Assembly: GCA_964645285.1 (NCBI GenBank)
Contig: CAZYDR010000148.1
Coordinates: 1 to 7,386 of the forward strand
Reading direction: 5' to 3'
Source: JAYZAP01 sp964645285
GTDB taxonomy: Bacteria; Pseudomonadota; Alphaproteobacteria; JAAXGF01
DNA: 7,386 nucleotides
Shown here: piece by piece, positions 1 through 5,707 of the stretch
Layout of the letters: every line of letters starts with the position of its first letter
Numbering within the stretch: the first letter of the stretch is position 1
The notes under the pieces: model-generated
Told to the model about the DNA's origin: nothing
The model's database searches: none
The model's input: the letters and a program-made list of their open reading frames with translations, nothing else
Position numbers and translations under genes: made by a program

Positions 1-486
1 CAAGAAATTGAAGAAGAGGTAATCACGATTCTTGGCCTTGGTCAGGAGGAGATAAATGATCTACATAGAGGGTCAACGACCAAACTTAACTATAGATTGC
101 GGTGGGCGCGAAACTATCTAAAAAATTATGGACTCCTAGAAAACCCTTCGAGGGCTGTTTGGGCATTAACTCCAGATGGGCTATCGACCAGAACAGTGGA
201 GAAAAAGGAGGTAAATCGGTTCGTAAGAGCAAAAAATCGGTCTAAGGAGGATAACGCCGCGAATGGTGGAAGGGAGCCTGTGGAGGATGAAGGTTCGGAT
301 GAACTTGTATGGCAAGACCAGTTGCTTGATGTCCTCAAAAGCCTCAGCCCCTCGGGATTAGACTGGCGCGTCGAACAGACAGAGAAGCGGAGGTCGTCTA
401 GATCAAGCCTTCGTCCTCGAAGCCGGACCGCGGTGTCGTGCGCTTCACGTATGCAGCCATCAACTAGCGCGGCGAGACCGCGATGA
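1..486 (+). pseudogene. Truncated Mrr-family restriction endonuclease (N-terminal winged-helix part only), fused to unrelated sequence
   Basis: An open frame enters from the left edge in frame 1 and ends at TGA 484-486. Its first ~119 codons resemble the N-terminal half of Mrr-type type IV restriction endonucleases: a winged-helix stretch with RLRWARNYLKNYGLLENPSR and then WALTPDGL. An acidic linker follows, then WQDQLLDVLKSLSPSG, the segment that normally opens the Mrr catalytic domain. Intact family members continue after LSPSG with a helix of the FERLCQRLLRE kind and then the nuclease core. Here homology stops at about base 357 and the frame continues into Arg/Ser-rich sequence that does not look like protein. 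The nuclease motifs are therefore missing and the product should be inactive. The Mrr part is AT-richer than the DNA downstream, which suggests foreign origin. The true start lies outside the window. Family assignment rests on motif recall; loss of the catalytic domain is directly visible. Confidence 0.72.
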
Positions 487-578
487 CGCTTCGTATCTCG
501 CAGATCGTGATTCGCCACCCACAGCCGGAGACATTATTGCCTGACCGCCCGACCCGCCCAGCAGCCCCGTCTGCGTAG
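358..578 (+). pseudogene. Degraded C-terminal fragment of a MaoC-like dehydratase
   Basis: In frame 3 the sequence reads EAEVV-stop-IKPSSS, then KPDRGVVRFTYAAIN, stop, RGETAMTLRISQIV, and closes at TAG 576-578. This matches the C-terminal end of MaoC/hot-dog-fold enoyl-CoA hydratases, where a charged strand of the SKSRPDRG type leads into a strand ending NQRGE and a final hydrophobic strand. Two in-frame TAG codons interrupt it, at 399-401 and 465-467. The second sits exactly where the family has Gln (NQRGE), so it looks like a single CAG to TAG change. The first could be a former GAG. Just upstream, frame 1 reads DWRVEQTE (361-384), which may be the preceding strand displaced by a one-base shift. 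The N-terminal catalytic part, with the hydratase Asp/His, is absent. The fragment begins where the Mrr homology ends and stops 9 bases short of the convergent amidohydrolase stop codon. It is a non-functional relic; the family call is fairly secure, its exact left limit is not. Confidence 0.6.
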
Positions 579-587
579 GGTCCAGTC

Positions 588-2123
588 TCAGCGCTCCCCG
601 GCCTCCTCTGCTGCCTCCAGGTGTTCTCGCACCAGCCGCTTAAACTCCGGTACCACCGGCGAGCTCTGACGGGCGCCGGAGCCACTAACCGCTTCGGCCA
701 GCTCGCGCATCACCGCCTGTGGATCGTGCCCGCTGAATTGCCCATTTTCTACCAACACCTTTCCAGCGACCACCACGCTCTTCACGTGCGCGGCCTTGGC
801 GCGGTGCAGCAGCAGGTCGGCGAGCGGCTGATTCGCGACACCGCACGTGATTTCCGGCAACGAGAGCAAGGCGACGTCCGCCCGGTTACCCTCGGCGATG
901 GAACCGATCCCATCGAAGCCGGAGACGGTCACGCCGTTGCGGGTCGCCATCCCTAGCATAGTGTGCGCAGGAATGTGCGGATTCCCGAAGCCGGGCCGGC
1001 TCTGCAGCTGCTGACCGAGCCGGAGATCCTGGTACATGTCGTCGTCGTCGTTCATGCTCAGGCTGTCGAGTCCGATTGCTACGGGTATCCCGAGCTCGAG
1101 CATCTGGCGCAAAGGGGCAAGCCCGCTCGAGAGCCGCATGTTCGAGCTGGGGTTGTGCACGATCTGCGCGCCGGACTCCTTGATCAACGCCATGTCGGCA
1201 CGGTCCATCCAGATCCCGTGTGCAGCGCTGAAGCGCTCACTCAACATGCCGATCTCGGCGAGCCTCGCGACCCAGGACATGCCGTAGGTGCGCTGGGCGA
1301 ATTCGGCCTGGTAGCGCGTCTCCATCAGGTGGGTGTGCACGCGCCGACCATCGCGGCGTGACGCCTCGACGATCTGCTCCATCTGCCGGTCGGAGCAGAA
1401 CACCGGATTCCAGGGGCTCAGTTGAAATTCGATCTCCGGGAACTCACCGGCGAGGGTCTCCAGCAACGACAGGTAGTCGTCGAAGTTCATCTCGACCTGG
1501 ATGTTACGCAGATTGGGGGAGTTGCGCAGCGACTCCGGGACACTCGCCAGGAAGGTCTCGTCGTCCAGGAAGGTGTACGTGTACCGATCACGCACACCGA
1601 GCGCGAACGCGCAGCGGATGCCGCTGTCACGATAACCGCGCAGCACCTCCCGTGTCAGATCCGCGTACTGCTCGACCGGGCCGTCGACGTAGATGTGGCT
1701 GTGCACGGTGGTTGTGATCCCGGAAGCCAGCTGCTTGAGGCACGACCACAGCGTGTCGAGGTACGGGTCATAACCCCGGTTCGCTTTCTTTGGCGCCGTC
1801 GTGTCGGCCGCACCCCACTCCGCGCGGAACGCCATCTCGATGATCCGCATCTCCAGCGGCTCGTCCGGCTGTCCCATCTGGTAGGTCGAGAAGCCGCGGC
1901 CATGGGAGTGCGCGTTGACGAGCCCGGGGACGACAAGGTAACTCGCGTCGCCGACGTGTCGCGCGTCGGGGTGGCGCGCGCACAACGCCTGGTACGTCCC
2001 GACCTCGGCGATGAGCCCGTTTCGCGAAAGTAGTGCTCCGTTTTCGAGCACCGACCCGCTGCCAGGTTGATCCCAGTTGGTTACCAGCCAGCCGCCGTGA
2101 ATGATCGTTGCATCGTCAGCCAT
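588..2123 (-). CDS. Metal-dependent amidohydrolase, ATZ/TRZ (cytosine/guanine deaminase-like) family
   Basis: A 511-residue cytoplasmic hydrolase with no signal peptide. Family members remove amino groups or open amide bonds of heterocycles such as cytosine, guanine, S-adenosylhomocysteine and triazines. The layout is a small N-terminal beta domain (about 1-65), a TIM barrel and a C-terminal return to the beta domain (about 405-460). The metal-site motifs are all present: VPGLVNAHSH gives His72 and His74, VHTHLMET gives His265 with general acid/base Glu268, AAHGIWM gives His302, HNPSSNMRLSSG starts at His323, and GLDS gives Asp353. An unusual acidic run, NDDDDMY, follows the Asp. About 50 charged residues extend past the usual end. 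The ATG at 2123 is supported by a Shine-Dalgarno AAGGGAG about seven bases upstream. It lies 115 bases downstream of the second amidohydrolase in the same direction, so co-transcription is likely. The substrate cannot be told from sequence; the intact active site predicts an active enzyme. Confidence 0.93.
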   Translation of the reverse strand: MADDATIIHGGWLVTNWDQPGSGSVLENGALLSRNGLIAEVGTYQALCARHPDARHVGDASYLVVPGLVNAHSHGRGFSTYQMGQPDEPLEMRIIEMAFRAEWGAADTTAPKKANRGYDPYLDTLWSCLKQLASGITTTVHSHIYVDGPVEQYADLTREVLRGYRDSGIRCAFALGVRDRYTYTFLDDETFLASVPESLRNSPNLRNIQVEMNFDDYLSLLETLAGEFPEIEFQLSPWNPVFCSDRQMEQIVEASRRDGRRVHTHLMETRYQAEFAQRTYGMSWVARLAEIGMLSERFSAAHGIWMDRADMALIKESGAQIVHNPSSNMRLSSGLAPLRQMLELGIPVAIGLDSLSMNDDDDMYQDLRLGQQLQSRPGFGNPHIPAHTMLGMATRNGVTVSGFDGIGSIAEGNRADVALLSLPEITCGVANQPLADLLLHRAKAAHVKSVVVAGKVLVENGQFSGHDPQAVMRELAEAVSGSGARQSSPVVPEFKRLVREHLEAAEEAGER

Positions 2124-2238
2124 CTCTGAATCTCCCTTGTCTACGCCGCTGCGCCGTGGTGGGCGTCGAGCGCCCGAACCGGGTGCGCGAGAACAGTACT
2201 TACCTTAGCTAATACAATATCACTACCCTGCCTACCAG
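2124..2238 (-). other. Gap between the two amidohydrolase genes, with an AT-rich patch and a small hairpin
   Basis: This 115-base gap lies between the stop of the upstream amidohydrolase and the start of the downstream one. An AT-rich patch at about 2195-2222 stands out from its GC-rich surroundings and reads ATATTGTATTAGC on the minus strand. It could hold a -10 element, but no well-spaced -35 box is visible. A five-base inverted repeat, GGGCG/CGCCC with a TCGAG loop (2161-2175), could form in the leader of the downstream gene. It has no T run on either side, so it does not look like an intrinsic terminator. The AAGGGAG at 2131-2137 on the minus strand is the likely ribosome binding site of the downstream gene. 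Read-through from the upstream gene is the simplest model; a secondary promoter remains possible. Confidence 0.3.
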
Positions 2239-3717
2239 CTAGCTGCAACGGCACGCTCGCAGCATCTCCTGCGCGCGACTTCCGAACCCGCGACCGGTGC
2301 GCGTCTCGGCTCGGTGCACCATCTGCGCCGCGATTCGGTTGGCGTCGTCGACGAGGCTCGCCTCGCTTGCCCGACACAGCTTGCCGTTCTCGACCACGAT
2401 CTCCCCGTTGATGATGGTCATATCCACGATTGCAGAGTCACCTGCAAACACGAGGCTAGCGAGCGGGTCGTGAAGCCCGCCGGCGTAGCCGATACGACGC
2501 AGGTCAACCAGCACCACGTCGGCGGCGCAGCCGGGCTCGAGACGCCCGATGTCGTCCCGTCCGAGAATCGCCGCGGAATCGCGGGTCGCCATCCACAGCA
2601 CGTCCGCGGCACGCATCCACTGGTCAGGCCCATAGCCGGGGTGCAACCCGTCGATTCGGTGAATCATGTGCGCCAGGCGTAGCTCGCCGAGGAAGCCACC
2701 ACCGTCGTTGCTGCTCGCGCCATCGACGCCGACACCGACGCGAACCCCCGCCGCGCGCATCTCCGGCACCGGACCGGCCGGGTACCCGAGCCGCATGTTC
2801 TGGCTGGGGCAATGTGCGACGCCGGTGCCGGTGTCGGCCAGGCGCCGGATGTCCTCGCCGGTGTGTTTCGTGGCGTGCGCGATGCAGCTTCGCTCGCCGA
2901 GCCAACCGACCCGCTGCAGGAACTCGGTGGGGCGGCAGCCGTGCAGCCGCTCGCACTCCTCGACCTCCAGGGGGTTCGGTTGTAGATGAAGGTGGCGGTC
3001 GCAACCTGCCTCCACCGCAATGCGCGACAGGCGTTCGAGCAGTGCGGGTGAGTGATACGGCACTGACGTCGGTCCGACACCTATCCGGCACATGGACAGC
3101 GGAGTGGGATCGTGATGACGCGCGATGGCGTCCTCACACGCCGCGATGATCGTCTCGTCGTCCTCGACGAGCCGGATCGCATCTGCACCTGGCACCGAGC
3201 CGAGATCGCGCTCGATCGAACCCTCCAGGCGCGGCACGCAGCCGCGCACCGCGTGCAGCCTGAGACCGATCGCCCGAACCGCCGCGATCTCGGTGTCAAA
3301 GATTTCCCGCCGTCCACCCGGATAGAGGTAGGCGAAGTCGATGCTCGTGGTCGCGCCGGTCAGCATCAGCTCCGCCGCCGCGATGCGCGCCGCCGCGTCG
3401 ACCGCCTCGCAGTCCAGTTCCTGCCACAGGGGGTACATCGTGCGCAGCCAGTCGACACTGTAGGCGGACAGGCCCGCCGGAACGGCCCGGGTGAGGCTCT
3501 GGAAGAAATGGTGGTGGAGATTGATGAGCCCAGGAATGACGAGCCTTCCGGTGCCGTCGATGACCCGTGCCCCGTCAGCGATGCCTTCCGGGCAAGGTTC
3601 GGCCCCCAGACCCGCAATCGCGCCCCCGTCGATGCGAAGCCACGCGTTGACCAGCGGCGCCTCCCCCCGGGTACGACAAGGATAGAGTGCGGTCGCGTTG
3701 CGAATGAGTAGGGTCAA
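2239..3717 (-). CDS. 8-oxoguanine deaminase-like amidohydrolase with a substituted HxxE motif
   Basis: A 492-residue soluble enzyme of the ATZ/TRZ amidohydrolase group. It most resembles 8-oxoguanine deaminases and hydroxyatrazine-hydrolase-like proteins: VIPGLINLHHHFFQSLTRAVP, then DWLRTMYPLWQEL, LTGATTSIDFAYLYPGG, TEFLQRVGWLGE and GVAHCPSQNMRL are hallmarks of that branch. Metal ligands are preserved: His68 and His70 (HHH), His244, His281 and Asp332 (GVDGASSNDGG). The family's HTHLAE motif reads HLHLQP here, so the glutamate that shuttles protons at the metal-bound water is replaced by Pro247, with no net length change to the next conserved block. Deamination by the usual mechanism is therefore doubtful unless a nearby acid (Glu251, Glu253 or Glu254) substitutes. 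The start is TTG at 3717, giving the expected MTLLIRNA opening. An in-frame TGA lies 15 codons upstream and the next Met is Met94, so little choice remains. No clear Shine-Dalgarno precedes it. It is the first gene of the minus-strand pair, divergent from the transporter. Confidence 0.88.
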   Translation of the reverse strand: MTLLIRNATALYPCRTRGEAPLVNAWLRIDGGAIAGLGAEPCPEGIADGARVIDGTGRLVIPGLINLHHHFFQSLTRAVPAGLSAYSVDWLRTMYPLWQELDCEAVDAAARIAAAELMLTGATTSIDFAYLYPGGRREIFDTEIAAVRAIGLRLHAVRGCVPRLEGSIERDLGSVPGADAIRLVEDDETIIAACEDAIARHHDPTPLSMCRIGVGPTSVPYHSPALLERLSRIAVEAGCDRHLHLQPNPLEVEECERLHGCRPTEFLQRVGWLGERSCIAHATKHTGEDIRRLADTGTGVAHCPSQNMRLGYPAGPVPEMRAAGVRVGVGVDGASSNDGGGFLGELRLAHMIHRIDGLHPGYGPDQWMRAADVLWMATRDSAAILGRDDIGRLEPGCAADVVLVDLRRIGYAGGLHDPLASLVFAGDSAIVDMTIINGEIVVENGKLCRASEASLVDDANRIAAQMVHRAETRTGRGFGSRAQEMLRACRCS

Positions 3718-3974
3718 GGAAACAGGGCCGCGACACTCGGGCAGGTCTGTGCGGATGCATCATTCAGGCTCGCCGCAACGAAGCCTGCGCGACCTACCAG
3801 GGACACCCCGAACCGCCATACACGACCGGGATCGAACGACGCCGCGAACCCGCCGACGATCGGGCCTGGCTCCCGATGCGCGCGAGTATGCCAGGGATGG
3901 TCAGTCCGCGCGGCTCGCGATCTATTTTCCATTGTCAATCCGTTCGATAACGTTCAGTATATAAGCTGTACTGG
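3718..3974. other. Divergent intergenic region between the amidohydrolase pair and the TRAP operon
   Basis: This spacer and the leader up to 4059 separate the two transcription units and together span about 340 bases. The part next to the amidohydrolase (3718-3900) is GC-rich. It contains open frames on both strands, but none has a credible start or resembles a family I know. The part next to the transporter, from about 3920, turns sharply AT-rich and carries the promoter-like elements and tandem repeats listed separately. On the minus strand a perfect TTGACA occurs at 3938-3933, but nothing like a -10 box stands 16-18 bases beyond it, so I cannot place the amidohydrolase promoter with confidence. 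No regulator gene lies here. Confidence 0.5.
3932..3963 (+). promoter_or_regulatory. Possible sigma-70-type promoter for the TRAP operon
   Basis: TTGTCA at 3932-3937 matches five of six bases of the -35 consensus. Downstream the AT-rich CAGTATATAAG offers several -10 choices: CAGTAT after 17 bases, AGTATA after 18, or the better-matching TATATA (3958-3963) after a long 20-base gap. It is the only promoter-like stretch in a GC-rich neighbourhood, faces the transporter genes, and would place the transcript start just ahead of the 21-bp tandem repeat. The compromise between spacing and match makes this a tentative call, and an activator-dependent promoter is possible. Confidence 0.35.
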
Positions 3975-4016
3975 AATGTCAGAATATAAAACATCAATGT
4001 CAGAATATAAAACATC
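3975..4016. repeat. Perfect 21-bp tandem duplication, probable double operator
   Basis: Two identical 21-base units lie head to tail at 3975-3995 and 3996-4016. Each contains TGTCAGAATATAAAACA, whose ends form a weak dyad (TGT and ACA separated by 11 bases). A period of 21 bases is two helical turns, so proteins bound to both units would sit on the same face of the DNA. The repeat lies just downstream of the candidate promoter and upstream of the receptor gene, where a repressor or a cooperative regulator could act. The units also happen to form an open frame (MSEYKTS twice) joined in frame to the receptor gene, but the strong ribosome binding site farther down argues that they are untranslated. 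The duplication is directly seen; the operator role is inferred. Confidence 0.75.
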
Positions 4017-4047
4017 GACGATCACTACAACAAACCGCCTAGTGCGG

Positions 4048-4053
4048 AAGGAG
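4048..4053 (+). promoter_or_regulatory. Ribosome binding site that fixes the receptor gene start
   Basis: AAGGAG ends six bases before ATG 4060-4062, a near-ideal Shine-Dalgarno arrangement. It decides between this ATG and an in-frame ATG at 3976 that would add 28 residues. The extended version would place the repeat-encoded segment ahead of the signal peptide and spoil the export signal, so 4060 is preferred. Confidence 0.85.
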
Positions 4054-4059
4054 AGGGCC

Positions 4060-5127
4060 ATGAAGACGAAGGACGGTTCACCGCTGGTTTCAATCGTGGC
4101 GGGGCTGCTTGCTTTGCTTGCCTCGAACGTCGTACAGGCGCAGGACTTCAAGCCGATTGAGCTGACCGTCATCGGCAATGTCGGCAACATTCCACAAAGT
4201 ACCGAGATTGAGCGCCCGCTCTTCGAGGGACTGCCGACCAGGAGTAACGGGCGATTCAAGGTGCGCTTTCGTACTCTTCAGGAACTCGGCATGAAGGGAG
4301 ACGAGATGTCGAGGCTCGCCTCGCGAGGCTCGTTCAACATCGTCGCACTACTCGCCGGCTACGTCAGCGGTGATGCACCCTTCTTCATCGGCGTCGACAT
4401 CCCGGGGCTCGCGGGGTCACTGGACGACGCGGAGAAGCAGGCCGAGGCGTACCGGGTTGCGCTCGACGTATATCTGCAGGAGAAGCTCAACGTCAAGCTG
4501 CTCGCGCTGTGGCCGTATCCGCTGCAGATCCTCTACTGCCGCGAAGAAGTGAAGAGTCTCGACGACCTCAAGGGGCGCCGCATCCGGGTGCACAGCACTG
4601 CGCTTTCGAGTCTCGTGAAGGCAGTCGGCGGCATCGCCGTGTCGGTTCCTTTCGCCGAGGTCTATACCTCCTTGCAGCGCGGGGTCGCCGATTGTGCGGC
4701 GACGAGCACCGTCGCCGGCAACACCCAGAAGTGGTACGAGGTGAGCAAGTGGATCGTGACCCTGCCGCTCGGCTGGGCAATCAGCGCACACGTTGCCCAC
4801 AAGGGTTTCTGGGAAGGTCTCGAGCCGGGCGCACGCGACTACCTCGCCCGGGAGATGGGCCGCATGGAGCAGCGGCTGTGGGACATGGCGCGTCAACGCG
4901 GTGACGACGCACTGAGCTGTAACATGGGCGGCGAGTGCAAGTACGGCACCAAGGGCGCAATGAAGCTGTACCGCCTCACTGACGATGAAGTTGCGCGGGT
5001 GCGCAAGGCGGTGAGCGGCACGGTGCTCGCGGACTGGGCCAGCGAATGTAAAAAGACCTACCCGCAATGCGTCGAGAAGTGGAACGAAACCATCGGCAAG
5101 GTGATTGGTGTCAGCGTCGCGAAGTAA
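4060..5127 (+). CDS. TRAP transporter solute-binding receptor, DctP/TAXI-superfamily DctP type
   Basis: A 355-residue periplasmic receptor that captures substrate and delivers it to the membrane permeases. Residues 1-27 form a classical signal peptide: a short Lys-containing start, a hydrophobic core (VSIVAGLLALLASNVV) and a VQA cleavage site before QDF. The mature protein has the DctP fold. LDDLKGRRIRVHS (about 167-179) contains the Arg-rich strand whose Arg usually binds a substrate carboxylate. PFAEVYTSLQRGVADCA (about 197-213) is the diagnostic block of the family. Trp/Tyr residues at NTQKWYEVSKWI probably line the pocket. Six cysteines occur (160, 212, 287, 293, 330, 337). The last four are paired by spacing (SCNMGGEC and ECKKTYPQC) and may form disulfides, which is not typical of the family. 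It is the first gene of the transporter operon and lies 24 bases before the small permease. The substrate is unknown; the adjacent amidohydrolases suggest a nitrogen-containing heterocycle or cyclic amide bearing a carboxylate. Confidence 0.93.
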   Translation: MKTKDGSPLVSIVAGLLALLASNVVQAQDFKPIELTVIGNVGNIPQSTEIERPLFEGLPTRSNGRFKVRFRTLQELGMKGDEMSRLASRGSFNIVALLAGYVSGDAPFFIGVDIPGLAGSLDDAEKQAEAYRVALDVYLQEKLNVKLLALWPYPLQILYCREEVKSLDDLKGRRIRVHSTALSSLVKAVGGIAVSVPFAEVYTSLQRGVADCAATSTVAGNTQKWYEVSKWIVTLPLGWAISAHVAHKGFWEGLEPGARDYLAREMGRMEQRLWDMARQRGDDALSCNMGGECKYGTKGAMKLYRLTDDEVARVRKAVSGTVLADWASECKKTYPQCVEKWNETIGKVIGVSVAK

Positions 5128-5151
5128 GGTCAGAGTCATGCGGAGAAATCC

Positions 5152-5691
5152 GTGATCCGGCGTCTCGTCGACGCCCTGACGATGCTCTGCGGGTGGGGCC
5201 TCGTCGTCTTCTCGCTGGGCGTTGGCGTGGAGATCGTTGGGCGCCGGTATCTCGGCTTCTCGCTGCAAGGGGTTGACGAGGTCGGCGGCTATCTCATGGC
5301 CGTGGCAGTCGCGGTCGGATTTTCCTGCGCACTGTACGATCGCGCTCACATTCGGATCGACCTGCTGCTCGGGCACGTGCCAGGACGGCTTGCGATGTGC
5401 CTCAACGTGCTCGCGCTCGTGGGACTCTTCGTCTTCGCGGTATTTCTCGCGTCGCGCGGTCTGCTCGTGCTCACGGAATCCTACCAGTTGGAGGCGGTGT
5501 CCTCGACGCCGCTCCTCACGCCGATGGTGGTACCGCAGTCGATCTGGGTGGGATCCCTTGTGCTGTTTGCCATCGTGTCGCTGTCATGCGCTGTTCGTGC
5601 GCTACGCCATGCGCTGCGCGGTGAGGCCGAGGCGGTCGAGTCCCTGATAGGCACTTCCTCTGCCCGTCCGCCCGCACGCGATAACGCATAG
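5152..5691 (+). CDS. TRAP transporter small permease, DctQ type
   Basis: A 179-residue inner-membrane protein that pairs with the large permease. Four hydrophobic helices are visible at roughly 8-28, 45-63, 80-103 and 130-152. Between helices one and two is GVDEVGGYLMAVAVAVGF, and after helix two DRAHIRIDLL; this pairing of a Glu-Gly-rich helix with an AHIRID-like loop is characteristic of DctQ proteins. The length is normal for the family, with a polar cytoplasmic tail of about 27 residues rich in Arg, Ala and Glu. The start is GTG at 5152, six bases after GGAG. An ATG at 5138 opens only a five-codon frame that ends at the TGA overlapping this GTG, which could provide minor translational coupling. 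The gene lies 24 bases after the receptor and 16 bases before the large permease, in one operon. Confidence 0.92.
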   Translation: MIRRLVDALTMLCGWGLVVFSLGVGVEIVGRRYLGFSLQGVDEVGGYLMAVAVAVGFSCALYDRAHIRIDLLLGHVPGRLAMCLNVLALVGLFVFAVFLASRGLLVLTESYQLEAVSSTPLLTPMVVPQSIWVGSLVLFAIVSLSCAVRALRHALRGEAEAVESLIGTSSARPPARDNA

Positions 5692-5707
5692 CCGCGACCC
5701 CCCGCAA

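Noticed and set aside
2161..2175. GGGCG/CGCCC inverted repeat between the amidohydrolase genes as a terminator
   Set aside because: The stem is only five bases, there is no T run in either direction, and it sits within 40-50 bases of the downstream gene start, so chance in GC-rich DNA is the simpler reading.
3823..3840. Minus strand reads GTTCGATCCCGGTCG, like the T-arm of a tRNA and a possible attachment site
   Set aside because: The bases flanking the loop do not pair into a five-base T stem, and no acceptor stem, anticodon arm or CCA end can be placed around it.
3714..3938. 74-codon minus-strand open frame between the divergent units
   Set aside because: It begins with TTG inside a TTGACA, has no ribosome binding site or recognised motif, and runs through the likely leader of the amidohydrolase gene.
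3976..4059. 28-codon N-terminal extension of the receptor starting at ATG 3976, including a doubled MSEYKTS
   Set aside because: A strong AAGGAG sits six bases before ATG 4060, and the protein from 4060 begins with a normal signal peptide. The extension would bury that signal and consists mainly of the tandem repeat.
4417..5376. 319-codon minus-strand frame opposite the receptor and small permease
   Set aside because: No family motif and no start signal. It lies antisense to two well-supported genes and mirrors their codon bias.
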